Origin: Shewanella zhangzhouensis
GTDB taxonomy: Bacteria > Pseudomonadota > Gammaproteobacteria > Enterobacterales > Shewanellaceae
Reading direction: 5' to 3'
NCBI RefSeq assembly: GCF_019457615.1
Contig: NZ_CP080414.1
Coordinates: 1,920,501-1,984,500, forward strand
Length of the DNA: 64,000 nucleotides
Shown here: in pieces, positions 8,006 to 17,016 of the stretch
Position numbering within the stretch: position 1 is the first letter of the stretch
How the letters are laid out: each line of letters starts with the position of its first letter
Translations under genes and position numbers: made by a program
The notes under the pieces: model-generated
Database searches by the model: none
Seen by the model: only the letters and a program-made list of their open reading frames with translations
What the model was told of the DNA's origin: nothing

Positions 8006-8689
8006 TTATCCCACATACTCGGTGGCCAACCCGAAAAGTATGGCCACACTCACCATCAAAAAGAGCACACCCGTCACCAGATCAATAATGGGCCCCATGC
8101 GCACCAGCGCGCGCTGACTGCTGCCTTTGGTGAGCAGCACGGCGAGCAGTCCAAACCAAGCGAAGGACAGGGTAAACATCAGCAACAGCAACGCCATCCG
8201 GGTAGCGCTATTTACCTCGGGGCCCACCATGGCAGAAAACAAGGTCAGGAAAAACACCAAAGCCTTGGGATTCAGTAAGTTGGTGTAGAGGCCCAAACGA
8301 AAGCCCTTTGCTGTGCTCAGCATGGAGTCTGGGTTTGGCGGCGCATCCGTTGGTGTTGACTGCGATGACAATGGCAGCTCCCTTCGCAATAAAAACTGTT
8401 TTCGCACCGATATCAACGCGCCTATCCCCATATACCCCAGATAAGCGGCGCCCAGCGCCTGCACCGCCCCAAACAGCCAGGGGGTAGTGTGGATAAGCAG
8501 GCTAAGGCCTGTGAGACTGGCAAGGGTATGGGCCAAAATGGCCGCAGCAATGCCCAACGCAGTCATCATGGCAACAGCGCGGGTTTGATAGCGAGATACC
8601 TTCAGCATGATGGCAAAGTCCGGCCCCGGACTTGCCAGCGCTATGGCATGAATGACGGCGATGCTGCCAAGGAGGGTGAAGTCCAACAT
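8006..8689 (-). CDS. LysE/RhtB-family exporter
   Basis: This is a 227-residue inner-membrane protein of the LysE family, which exports amino acids or related metabolites. It has the signature SPGPDFAIMLKVSRYQTR near residues 19-36, the NLLNPKALVFFLTLF motif in the middle, and five to six hydrophobic segments. An AGGAA site precedes the ATG. The gene begins 3 bases after the stop of an AraC-type regulator read in the same direction, so that regulator probably controls it. The substrate cannot be told from sequence. Confidence 0.9.
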   Translation of the reverse strand: MLDFTLLGSIAVIHAIALASPGPDFAIMLKVSRYQTRAVAMMTALGIAAAILAHTLASLTGLSLLIHTTPWLFGAVQALGAAYLGYMGIGALISVRKQFLLRRELPLSSQSTPTDAPPNPDSMLSTAKGFRLGLYTNLLNPKALVFFLTLFSAMVGPEVNSATRMALLLLMFTLSFAWFGLLAVLLTKGSSQRALVRMGPIIDLVTGVLFLMVSVAILFGLATEYVG

Positions 8690-8692
8690 CTA

Positions 8693-9520
8693 TTAATTCC
8701 TGATAGCGCGGCGATAAGCGCTGGGTGAAGTTAAAAAGGCCATCCGAAAGTGGCGATTAAAGTGGCTCAGATCGCTGAAACCGTGCTGATGGGCGATGTC
8801 AGTCAGCGAAGTGCCATTATTTTGCATCAGGCTTTTTTTGGCCCGTTCAAGCCTTAGCCTTAGTTGCCACTGGTGGGGGCTGAGCCCCGTTTGTGCCCTG
8901 AAATGGCGCAGCAACCGGTAGCGACCGAGCCCTGTTATTTCGCCAAGAAGCTCAAGAGTCACGGGATCTGGGCTGTCGGCCATCAGCGCTTTGGCCAGGC
9001 GAATTTCACGGCTTAATCCGGCATTGGTTGTGCCTGTGTTACTGACTTTTTCAGATGCAGTAGAGTGACCCAGCAGGCGCTGAAAGAAATCCAGCAGCGC
9101 GGTTTCTTCAAGCAAGGGATTTTCGCCGTGATAAAGCAGCCGGTGCAGAGACACAAAGGCTTGGTAAAGCGCCATATCCTCGCGTTTAGGCTGGCAAAAT
9201 CCCCCAAAGGTAACACCCAGCTCTACAGCTATCCTGTCCAAATGCCACTGAGGCAGCGACAATACCAGCACCTCATAGCCCGCGTCAGAAGCGGCAACCC
9301 CATCGTGGCACTCATCGGGGCTTAAGGTTGATACATCGCCCCGGCTGAGGGTATGTCCGGTCCCCTTATGATTGAACGCCTGAGCCCCACGGACAACGGC
9401 GCCAAAGTGCAGGTCTTCGTGGACATGGCGACCAAAGTCAAAATGTTGATAACAGGCGCGGCTGAGCTCTGCGCCTGCCAGCGACTGACTTTGCCTGAAA
9501 TCAATAATTTCCTGTTGCAT
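8693..9520 (-). CDS. AraC-family transcriptional regulator
   Basis: I place the start at the ATG at 9520, preceded by an AGGTGG site; the longer open frame would run into nadE. The protein has 275 residues. The N-terminal half looks like a cupin-type ligand-binding domain (FGRHVHEDLHFGAV, then RGDVSTLSPDECHDG). The C-terminal 100 residues form the two AraC helix-turn-helices (LGRYRLLRHFRAQTGLSPHQ and LTDIAHQHGFSDLSHFNRHF). With the LysE-type exporter gene 3 bases downstream it makes a probable two-gene unit. AraC regulators of this build often control such exporters in response to amino acids. Confidence 0.9.
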   Translation of the reverse strand: MQQEIIDFRQSQSLAGAELSRACYQHFDFGRHVHEDLHFGAVVRGAQAFNHKGTGHTLSRGDVSTLSPDECHDGVAASDAGYEVLVLSLPQWHLDRIAVELGVTFGGFCQPKREDMALYQAFVSLHRLLYHGENPLLEETALLDFFQRLLGHSTASEKVSNTGTTNAGLSREIRLAKALMADSPDPVTLELLGEITGLGRYRLLRHFRAQTGLSPHQWQLRLRLERAKKSLMQNNGTSLTDIAHQHGFSDLSHFNRHFRMAFLTSPSAYRRAIRN

Positions 9521-9629
9521 CTGCCACCTGATATGAAACAATTTACCCCAGTTTACGGGGCGGTCCCGGCCGCGCGCTAGAAAAATATTGCAGCGGGTTC
9601 GGGCTTTGTTTGCGACAGCGGAGTGAAGT

Positions 9630-10460
9630 GTGAAAGGACAAATTTTGCGTGAAATGCGGGTACTCAAAGCCATTACGCCAGACTTTGAAGTGCAGCGCCG
9701 GGTAGCGTTTATCAAGGCCAAGCTGCGTGAAGCCCACAGCAAAACCCTGGTACTGGGGATTAGCGGCGGGGTGGACTCTTCAGTAGCCGGACGCTTGTGC
9801 CAACTGGCAGTCAATGAGCTCAACCAGGAAACCGACAGCCAACAATACCGTTTTATCGCGGTCCGTTTGCCGTATCTGGTGCAAAAAGACGAGCACGAAG
9901 CGCAAATGGCCTGTGAATTTATTCAGCCAAGCAAGCTGGTGACTGTAAACGTGGGCAGTGGCAGCGATGGCATACACACTGAAACCCTGACCGGGTTTAA
10001 AGCTGCAGGTCTTGAACTGCCTGAAACCAGCAAGGTGGATTTTGTCAAAGGCAACGTGAAAGCCAGAATGCGCATGATTGCCCAGTACGAAATCGCCGGT
10101 CTCACCGGTGGGTTGGTGGTGGGAACCGACCACAGTGCCGAAAATATTACCGGTTTTTATACCAAGTGGGGCGATGGAGCCTGCGATCTGGCACCACTTT
10201 TTGGCCTCAACAAGCGCCAGGTAAGGCAGATAGCGAGTCATCTGGGAGCCCCGGAAGTGCTGGTGATCAAGGCCCCAACGGCTGATCTTGAATGCCATCG
10301 CCCGGGTCTGGAAGACGAAGTAGCACTGGGACTGACCTACGACCAGATTGATGACTTTCTCGAAGGTAAAGAGGTGCCCAAGTCGGTTGAAGACAAGCTG
10401 GTGGGTATTTACAAAGCGACCCAGCACAAGCGTCAGCCCATACCTACTATCTACGATTGA
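9630..10460 (+). CDS. nadE: NH3-dependent NAD+ synthetase
   Basis: This is a 276-residue enzyme that amidates deamido-NAD+ with ammonia and ATP in the last step of NAD synthesis. It has the PP-loop LGISGGVDSSVAGRLCQLA, the VVGTDHSAENITGFYTKWGDG segment and KAPTADLE, all diagnostic of bacterial NadE. Its length equals that of the E. coli enzyme. The start is a GTG after a weak GGAG site. It is divergent from the AraC gene and followed by a strong terminator, so it is probably transcribed alone. Confidence 0.96.
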   Translation: MKGQILREMRVLKAITPDFEVQRRVAFIKAKLREAHSKTLVLGISGGVDSSVAGRLCQLAVNELNQETDSQQYRFIAVRLPYLVQKDEHEAQMACEFIQPSKLVTVNVGSGSDGIHTETLTGFKAAGLELPETSKVDFVKGNVKARMRMIAQYEIAGLTGGLVVGTDHSAENITGFYTKWGDGACDLAPLFGLNKRQVRQIASHLGAPEVLVIKAPTADLECHRPGLEDEVALGLTYDQIDDFLEGKEVPKSVEDKLVGIYKATQHKRQPIPTIYD

Positions 10461-10489
10461 AAAAAAGCCGGCTTTTGCCGGCTTTTTTT
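10461..10489 (+). terminator. Rho-independent terminator after nadE
   Basis: An A run, the stem GCCGGC / GCCGGC around TTTT, and a run of seven T follow directly on the nadE stop codon. Confidence 0.9.
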
Positions 10490-10512
10490 ATCTGGCATAA
10501 GGACATCCACCC

Positions 10513-11991
10513 ATGAAAACCCTGCTGCTGAGTACGTCAAAACACCTGTTAATTGCCGTGGTGTACGGCACCTTGGGCGTGTGTATTACGGCATTGGGAT
10601 TTGGCGTGTGGTTTCTGAATAGCCGTCCTGACTTGGATATTTGGCATACCACAGACTTGCAGCATCGTTTTATCCGTCAGTCTGAGGTAAGGGATTTTGC
10701 CGGGTATCTGGCTCTGGAGGAAGCGCTCAAGCAGGAAATCCAGACGCGTATCTATGCCAAAACCGCAGGTCTGGACTCGCCGGTGAACCGTTATGTAAAG
10801 GGGAGTTTATCGGCGCCCAGCCATTGGTCGCAGGATTGGAACTGGAGCTACGAGTGGCCCAATGCCGCCGCCGATTATGGGGTGTTATTGCTCCATGGCA
10901 TGTCTGACTCGCCCTATGCCTTATCAAATCTGGCAAAGGATCTTAAGGGGAACGCCCATGTATTGGGCCTGCGATTGCCGGGGCATGGGACCTTGCCTTC
11001 AGGGCTGGTACGACTCCAGTGGCAGGACATGAGTGCGGCGGTTGCACTGGCGATACGCCACCTTAAATCCGGACTCGGTGAACGACCACTGTATATCGTG
11101 GGTTTTTCAACCGGCGCAGCGTTGGCGTTGCACCATGAGCTTGAGCGTATTGGGGCTGGCGAGACACCAGATAGTCAGGCCATGGTCTTTTTGTCGCCTG
11201 CCATCGGGCTTGCGCCGGTTGCGCGCGGCGCATATTGGCAGGCGCGTCTGGGTGAGTGGCTTGGGCTGGAGAAGCTTGCCTGGAATGCCCTGGGAAGCGA
11301 ATACGACCCCTTTAAGTACGTGTCGTTTGCGGTAAATGCAGGGGATATGGTGTATCAGTTGGCGGAGGAGAATCAGCGGCAATTGCAATCCTTAACCCCA
11401 GGTCAAAAGGCGTTGCTGCCAACGTTACTGACCTTCCAATCCATGGCTGATGATACGGTGTCCAGTCGCGCGGTAGTCGAGTCCTTATATCTGAATTTGA
11501 ATGAGTCCAGGCATCAGTTGGTGCTATATGATGTTAACCGTAGCCCAATTAATCAACGGCTTACTCAGAGGGACCCGAGACTTGAGCTTGAGCCGCTATA
11601 CCGCTCACCCCAAATGAAGGCCAGAGTCGGTGTGGTTCAAAACCGAACGCTGGACGATGGCAGTCACCCGCATGCAGTCGAGTTTACCCCTGTGGCGCCC
11701 CGAGGGGAGGCGATAATCTTGGCGCAGAGTTGGCCGATGAATGTCTATTCCCTATCCCATGTGGCGCTGCCATTTTCACAATCCGACAGCCTTTATGGTC
11801 AGGGTGTCGCACCGCACAAGGACAGGATCCAGATTGGTGCGGCAGCATCACGGGGGGAGCGCGGTATCTTTGCTGTCAGTGCCGATGAGATGCTGCGCCA
11901 GAAGTGGAACCCGTTTTATGAATTTCAGCTCTCGGTAATCAAGGACTTATTTGATACACAGCACGCAAAGGAAGTAGAGCCGACGCCGTAG
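10513..11991 (+). CDS. Membrane-anchored alpha/beta hydrolase
   Basis: This is a 492-residue protein with one N-terminal membrane helix (about residues 11-34). The rest is probably periplasmic and belongs to the alpha/beta-hydrolase superfamily. The oxyanion strand VLLLHGMSDSP is near residues 123-133, a lid-side LRLPGHG follows, and the nucleophile elbow GFSTG places Ser199 as catalytic serine. A late DDGSHPHAVEF region may carry the acid or histidine. It is longer than typical monoacylglycerol-lipase-like enzymes because of extra C-terminal sequence. The substrate, perhaps a lipid or ester, is unknown. Confidence 0.8.
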   Translation: MKTLLLSTSKHLLIAVVYGTLGVCITALGFGVWFLNSRPDLDIWHTTDLQHRFIRQSEVRDFAGYLALEEALKQEIQTRIYAKTAGLDSPVNRYVKGSLSAPSHWSQDWNWSYEWPNAAADYGVLLLHGMSDSPYALSNLAKDLKGNAHVLGLRLPGHGTLPSGLVRLQWQDMSAAVALAIRHLKSGLGERPLYIVGFSTGAALALHHELERIGAGETPDSQAMVFLSPAIGLAPVARGAYWQARLGEWLGLEKLAWNALGSEYDPFKYVSFAVNAGDMVYQLAEENQRQLQSLTPGQKALLPTLLTFQSMADDTVSSRAVVESLYLNLNESRHQLVLYDVNRSPINQRLTQRDPRLELEPLYRSPQMKARVGVVQNRTLDDGSHPHAVEFTPVAPRGEAIILAQSWPMNVYSLSHVALPFSQSDSLYGQGVAPHKDRIQIGAAASRGERGIFAVSADEMLRQKWNPFYEFQLSVIKDLFDTQHAKEVEPTP

Positions 11992-12123
11992 CTTTGACTG
12001 CTGACAAAAGACGCCGTCACTGGGGTAATACGTGAACGATGGCGTATAAAAAGGCCTCGGCGTGATGCGTTGTGAGCTGTGGGTTATCAGCAGAACCAAG
12101 GATTATCTCCTGCAGAACATGAC

Positions 12124-14289
12124 CTATGGTGTGGGAACGCCGTCACTGATTAAGGTGCAGACCACCCGATTGCGGCCCTCGGCTTTGGCCTGATAGAGAT
12201 TGTCATCGGCGACCTTGAGCCAGGCTTCCAGAGAGTCAGAGAAGTTGGCATTGGCCACCATGGCACCGATTGAAACAGACAGGTTAATCGGCTCATCGCC
12301 GGAGGGATGATTCACAGGATGCCTTGCCAGATCCTCGCGAAGCTGGTTGAGGTGATGCTCAATTTTCAGTGCATTGGTCATCGGCAGGATAAGTAAAAAT
12401 TCTTCCCCGCCATAACGGGCAACCAGATCAGAATCCCGCTTGAAGTGTTGTGTGAGCAGAATAGCCACCTGACGCAGACACTCATCCCCGGCCAAATGCC
12501 CGTGGGTATCGTTGATGGCTTTAAAAAAGTCGAGATCCAGGATAACCACAGCGATGGCTTCACCGCTGCGTTCACACATGGCCTGCAAAGGCGCAAATTC
12601 TGCGGTTGCATGGCGCCTGTTATATAAACCCGTGAGGGGGTCGCGCTGTGCCAGCGCCTGCAGCTTCTGATTGGCTGTTTCAAGCTCGAGGGTGCGGATG
12701 GCAACCTTTTCTTCAAGCTCCAACTGATAGCTCAGCAATTGCCGCTGACTCGCTTTCAGGCTCTGATAGAGCGCCTGTACTTCGGCCGGTGCATCGGCGG
12801 GCAGGGGCTTGGGTTGCTCACCGGGACTCTTGAATTCATGGGCGATGGTTTCGAGTGAGCCTGTCATCATCCGGCTTATCAAACGGGCCAGATAGAAGCA
12901 GAACCCCATGCTGAGAATCAGCAGTATACAGGTGCGTAAAAACTGCGTTTCGGCCAGTTGCATCAGTGGTGCGAAGGGCGTTAAGACCATGAGACGCCAA
13001 CCATTCGCCAGTGGCTCTTCAGCGTATATATACTCGGGGTTGGGATTGTGTAAATCGTGCAGGTTAATCAGCTGCAAACTGGTGCGATACTCAAGGCCAC
13101 TCTCTGCTGATGCGAACTCGCTGAGTGAGGCGATATTCAGCGGCGCCGAGGCGTAAATCACCCGATTGTTGTCATCGGTCAGCAGCAAATATTGCTCGGA
13201 ATGATGCCGATTTTGCCTGTCGATTAGCACAAAACGCTTTAAATCCAGCGAGCCTTCCAGGATACCGGCGGGATGACTCGAACGGCCTGGGCTGTATATC
13301 GGGGCGCTGACAGCGACTATGGGGTCACTGCCAAAACCTCTTCCCAGGAATACCGGCGAGATAAAGGGCGTCTGATTATAAAAGGCTTCTTTAAAGTAGT
13401 GGCGGTCGATAACGCTGTAAGCCCCGTTTTTAATCGCATCATCCATCATGCGCGCCGCAGGGCTCGCGGCCACTATGTTGCCTCGGTCATTGGCAATCAA
13501 CATGGTTAAAAAGGCGGGGTAGCCATGGTTGAACTGAGTGAGCCAATCCTGCCTCTCAAAGTCATCTCCCATCATCGACAGCCATTCAGCACCCTGAATG
13601 ATGGCCCTTTGATGTTCGCGCAGGTAATCAAAGGTTAATTGCGACAAATGTACGGCATTGTCCTGCAGATTCTTTTTAATAAGCAGCTGCTGGCGGTCAA
13701 TAAAAAACTGGTTGAACAGTAAGGCCGCAATCAGCAGTGCCAGCGAGATAAACAGCGTAAAGCTGTAGGTCAGCTTATCACTGAAGCGTTCCGGCGCGTT
13801 CCTGTAACCGGGATTGATTTGTGCCAGTTTAGGCATCATCAGAAGCAGGACGGCCCCCAGACCTATGTAAAACAGACCATTAATAGCTTGTTTAAAGGCG
13901 ATAAAGGGCAGGTGACTTACGGGCAGGGAAGTTAAGGTCAGGCCGTAAAGGTAGAACAGGGGAGTTCCAATCAGCAGCCAGAACCCCACACCGGCATAGA
14001 GGGAGTAAATGCCGCGTCTCCTGGCAAGCGCCAACACCAGGGCCTCGAGTGGGAAAAGGACAAATACATGCTTGGTATCCCAAGTCAAAAAGAGGCCGGC
14101 AGCGCAAACCAGAGCCACGGCAACGGCGTAGCGGGGACCCAATATAACGGCGGCAATCACATAGGCAGCATTACCCAAAATCAACTGCACGTTGGCAAAC
14201 AGTGGCAGCGGATACAGGTTCAGTAAAAAGCCAAAAATCGCCAGTATGATGGCAGTGCGTGGCGGCGATGCAGCAAAAAAAGACCGCAA
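12124..14289 (-). CDS. Cache-GGDEF diguanylate cyclase, membrane-bound
   Basis: This is a 721-residue protein. The first 200 residues hold six to seven hydrophobic helices resembling a MASE-type membrane sensor, ending in LALLIAALLFNQFFID. A periplasmic Cache-like sensor follows (about residues 205-440, with DRHYFKEAF and APIYSPG motifs), then another membrane helix near 450-470, a coiled coil, and the GGDEF domain. The active-site motif is GGEEF, so it should make cyclic di-GMP. RDSD five residues before it is an intact product-inhibition I-site. Two separate sensory regions in one cyclase suggest dual input. Confidence 0.93.
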   Translation of the reverse strand: MRSFFAASPPRTAIILAIFGFLLNLYPLPLFANVQLILGNAAYVIAAVILGPRYAVAVALVCAAGLFLTWDTKHVFVLFPLEALVLALARRRGIYSLYAGVGFWLLIGTPLFYLYGLTLTSLPVSHLPFIAFKQAINGLFYIGLGAVLLLMMPKLAQINPGYRNAPERFSDKLTYSFTLFISLALLIAALLFNQFFIDRQQLLIKKNLQDNAVHLSQLTFDYLREHQRAIIQGAEWLSMMGDDFERQDWLTQFNHGYPAFLTMLIANDRGNIVAASPAARMMDDAIKNGAYSVIDRHYFKEAFYNQTPFISPVFLGRGFGSDPIVAVSAPIYSPGRSSHPAGILEGSLDLKRFVLIDRQNRHHSEQYLLLTDDNNRVIYASAPLNIASLSEFASAESGLEYRTSLQLINLHDLHNPNPEYIYAEEPLANGWRLMVLTPFAPLMQLAETQFLRTCILLILSMGFCFYLARLISRMMTGSLETIAHEFKSPGEQPKPLPADAPAEVQALYQSLKASQRQLLSYQLELEEKVAIRTLELETANQKLQALAQRDPLTGLYNRRHATAEFAPLQAMCERSGEAIAVVILDLDFFKAINDTHGHLAGDECLRQVAILLTQHFKRDSDLVARYGGEEFLLILPMTNALKIEHHLNQLREDLARHPVNHPSGDEPINLSVSIGAMVANANFSDSLEAWLKVADDNLYQAKAEGRNRVVCTLISDGVPTP

Positions 14290-14450
14290 GAATGCTCCCC
14301 TAAAAGATCAACCCGGTTTCTGCTATTCACTGTAGAGCGTTAACGCGTTGTTCACAATATTCGGCAGCGTAAACTGATGAAAGTGATGTGAAAATCAGTG
14401 TGAGATAGGATGCTGGTTAGATGGGAGATAAAGCGAAAATTAAAAAGGTC

Positions 14451-14540
14451 CAGCATTGCTGCTGAGCTTTTTTGTTGAATTTGGTCGGCATGAGAGGAGG
14501 CGATGGTCCGACACTCGGCCGATGGCCCCTGACACCCCAT
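14451..14540 (-). pseudogene. Decayed partial copy of tRNA-Pro and its terminator
   Basis: Positions 14451-14498 match 14591-14638 at 47 of 48 bases. The match covers the terminator and the first bases inside the 3' end of the functional tRNA-Pro, including the CCA. The copy then diverges: 27 unrelated bases replace the T-arm, CCCCTGACACCCCAT of the anticodon side reappears at 14526-14540, and similarity stops. It cannot fold as a tRNA. It is probably the remains of a tandem tRNA duplication or of an element that integrated at the tRNA 3' end. Confidence 0.7.
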
Positions 14541-14581
14541 CCGCTTTGGTTTCAATGTAACGTCGAGAACATCAATAAAAC

Positions 14582-14613
14582 AAAAAAGCCCAGCATTGCT
14601 GCTGAGCTTTTTT
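14582..14613 (-). terminator. Rho-independent terminator of tRNA-Pro
   Basis: On the minus strand AGCTCAGCA pairs with TGCTGGGCT around GCAA, and six T follow. It begins nine bases after the tRNA CCA end. Confidence 0.85.
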
Positions 14614-14621
14614 GTTGAATT

Positions 14622-14698
14622 TGGTCGGTATGAGAGGATTCGAACCTCCGACCCCTGACACCCCATGACAGTGCGCTACCGGGCTGCGCTACATACCG
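14622..14698 (-). tRNA. tRNA-Pro (anticodon GGG)
   Basis: This is a 77-base gene with the CCA end encoded. The acceptor stem CGGTATG pairs with CATACCG. The D-arm GTAGCGCAGCCCGGTAGCGC, the anticodon loop ATGGGGT and the T-arm GGAGGTTCGAATCCTC are all clear. The anticodon is GGG, reading CCC and CCU proline codons. The sequence is close to the E. coli GGG proline tRNA, including the imperfect pair in the anticodon stem. Confidence 0.95.
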
Positions 14699-14859
14699 AA
14701 TACTTTGAGCGGCTTGCGCAGTTCAGTGCCGTCTCAACGAGGCGAACTTTATCAAGAGCCGCTAAGCAGTGCAAGCCTTGATGACAACTATTTGGTTTGA
14801 TTGCTTAGTTTGTGTCCTAAGCTGTCGTTTTGTCACCAATTGCCGAGCGCACGGCGGTT

Positions 14860-16644
14860 TCACTGGTGATAAAGTCGCCTGCCTTCACGCATGACCTGGA
14901 TAAGATCCGGGGCGCTTAATTTCTTGTTTAATCGGGTTTTAAAATCACTGCTGTAGATATCGTATTTGCCATGGCGGTCGATAACTGTGATTTCATCATC
15001 CTGATAAATGGCAAAGAACCGGTTATCACCCACATACACCCATGGCTGCTCGCTTGGCATCAACAGTTGGCGTCCTGCGCTGTAGTCTGTAATGGGATTG
15101 GTGCAGCCCAGCACCCGTGTCATCAGGGTAGGGGCCAGACCATGATGGCTGGTGGTGTAGTTAATCTGTGCCTGCTCACCGCCGGGCCAGTGAATAATCA
15201 AGGGCACGCGAACGCTTTGGGGGGACAAATCCCGCCTGGCTTCTGTCTCATTGCTGGTGAAGGCCTTGCCACTGGTTCCGGTGATAATTACCAGTGTATC
15301 GGCAGGGAGATGACTGATAAGGCTTTTCAGTTCGCTATCTATAAAATGCAGCGATTGACGGTATTGACTGAAGAGCACCCGCTGAGCCGGTGCCATACCC
15401 TGAGGAGCCTTGATAGTTTCAATACCGGCAAAGCCCACCGGGGTGTCGTAGGTGTCCGGTGCGCCCAGATTCACCAGAGCAAACCAGGGCGATATTTGTT
15501 GCCTGCGCCAGTCTTCAAAGGCTTCGCGGCTTTGAATATCGGCCAGTGCTCTGGATTCACTGTCATCCATCAGGGCGGCGTCAAAGTCATTAAAGAGCGC
15601 CAGTGGACGGGGATTGATTTCGTTGGACGCAGGACCAAAGCGCTTGAGGGCATAGCCCGAAGCGGCAAATCCCTGGGTTAACAGTGGCGATATGGTTTGG
15701 AAGTCGGCCGCTGCCATGTAACTGCCCTGCAGACCATAAAACAGGGAGAACATGCCGCTTTGGAACTGATTGCCACCGCTTAAATGTTTATCAAAGAATT
15801 GATTATCACTGCCGTAGCTGCTCAAAAACGGCATGGTTTGCGGATTAAGCATATCTGCCCGCAGGGCGTCAACGGCCACAATCAGTACATTGGGCTTGCT
15901 TTGAGGTTTGCAGCTTAAGGCGTCAAGGGAGTAGCCTAGTTGCTGCTGCTCGCCGAGTTTGGAAAGCCCTCCGGCGGAGTCCAGCCCGTGTGACTCCATA
16001 AAGCTTTTTGCCGTGGCCGGATAAAACAGTGGATAAGCATCATCGTAGCGGGTGATGTCCTTCACCTTGGCGGCATCGGCCCAAATGTGCACCAGATGAC
16101 TGGCAATAAAACAGCTGCCCACCACGGCCGCCACCTTGCCACCGATGCGCCATTTTTCAATTTTAACAATGCGTTTCCACAGGAAATTGGCCGCCGTCAG
16201 CTCCAGTGCCAAAATCCCTATGGGCGTTACTATGTAAGAGGTGCCGCTCAGGAGTGAAGGTAAATCGGCCCAGGCCACATCGAAGGCAAAGGGCGACAGG
16301 TGCACGCCGTAGTCGTCGTACACTATGGTGTCGTAGAGCAGAATACACAGGCCCAGGGTGGCCACCGTTGCCGCCAGCCCCCTCAATATTTTTGAGTAGG
16401 GCAGCAGCAGGGTGACGGGGAAAATCAGCAGCAGATACAGTAAGAAGGCGAGAAAGGAAAACTGGCCAATGCTCGCCAATGCGAGATAGCCCCAGCCGGT
16501 GAGGGTCTCGGGAAGACCAACGGTTTCCAGATAACGGCTGCCAACAATCAGTGCCAGAAAGCCGTTGAACAGGGCAAACCAGTGGCCCCAGTTAACCAGT
16601 CGTGACACCTTGTCACGCTCCAGTTGTTGTTTCCTCTCAACCAT
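14860..16644 (-). CDS. yejM: YejM (PbgA/LapC) inner-membrane regulator of LPS synthesis
   Basis: This is a 594-residue protein, close to the 586 of E. coli YejM. It has five N-terminal membrane helices in the first 190 residues (DUF3413 region, with VHLSPFAFDVAWADLPSLLSG) and a periplasmic sulfatase-like domain starting at NVLIVAVDALRADMLNPQTM. In E. coli this protein senses periplasmic LPS and restrains LapB/FtsH degradation of LpxC. The downstream part is also consistent with a catalytically inactive sulfatase fold. The gene follows yejL in the same direction, the usual yejL-yejM pairing. Confidence 0.92.
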   Translation of the reverse strand: MVERKQQLERDKVSRLVNWGHWFALFNGFLALIVGSRYLETVGLPETLTGWGYLALASIGQFSFLAFLLYLLLIFPVTLLLPYSKILRGLAATVATLGLCILLYDTIVYDDYGVHLSPFAFDVAWADLPSLLSGTSYIVTPIGILALELTAANFLWKRIVKIEKWRIGGKVAAVVGSCFIASHLVHIWADAAKVKDITRYDDAYPLFYPATAKSFMESHGLDSAGGLSKLGEQQQLGYSLDALSCKPQSKPNVLIVAVDALRADMLNPQTMPFLSSYGSDNQFFDKHLSGGNQFQSGMFSLFYGLQGSYMAAADFQTISPLLTQGFAASGYALKRFGPASNEINPRPLALFNDFDAALMDDSESRALADIQSREAFEDWRRQQISPWFALVNLGAPDTYDTPVGFAGIETIKAPQGMAPAQRVLFSQYRQSLHFIDSELKSLISHLPADTLVIITGTSGKAFTSNETEARRDLSPQSVRVPLIIHWPGGEQAQINYTTSHHGLAPTLMTRVLGCTNPITDYSAGRQLLMPSEQPWVYVGDNRFFAIYQDDEITVIDRHGKYDIYSSDFKTRLNKKLSAPDLIQVMREGRRLYHQ

Positions 16645-16720
16645 TCCGCTCGCTCTTATCCTTGGGACAGGTTAACACCTTGGTATCTTAAGCACTTTTC
16701 CCGTGTGGGTGCCAGCTTTA

Positions 16721-16939
16721 TCAGGCTTTTGTCACCGACTGATTAAGCGCTTTGGCAAACTGCTCGGCCACAGCGGCGCGGCTGGCAGCAGGCACCTTGG
16801 TTTCCAGCAGGTGGCTGACGCAGTTGCCCAGTACCATCAGACCAAGGTCGGTGGGGGCCTGGTGTTTTTCCAGCACGGCCAGTACTTCTGCAATTAGGGT
16901 TTCCACTTGGGTATTGGTGTATTTGGATTGAATAGCCAT
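16721..16939 (-). CDS. yejL: YejL family protein (DUF1414)
   Basis: The start is set at the ATG at 16939 (MAIQSKYTNTQVE), which aligns with the start of E. coli YejL; the longer open frame adds unrelated residues. It encodes 72 residues with the conserved core VLEKHQAPTDLGLMVLGN, nearly identical in the E. coli protein. The function is unknown. It precedes yejM with a 76-base gap and is divergent from yejK across 77 bases. Confidence 0.93.
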   Translation of the reverse strand: MAIQSKYTNTQVETLIAEVLAVLEKHQAPTDLGLMVLGNCVSHLLETKVPAASRAAVAEQFAKALNQSVTKA

Positions 16940-17016
16940 AGTCAAAAAATGTTTCACAAAGGATTGGGTTAGCGGCATATAATACCGGATTTCCACGGCT
17001 ATCACTATCAAGGCGT

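Noticed and set aside
12010..12150. ACGCCGTCACT repeated near 12011 and 12138
   Set aside because: An 11-base repeat, one copy inside the cyclase coding end, is likely chance; no structure surrounds it.
14352..14666. 104-residue open frame over the tRNA-Pro region
   Set aside because: It is the translation of the tRNA, its terminator and their decayed copy; the repeated peptide segments come from the duplication.
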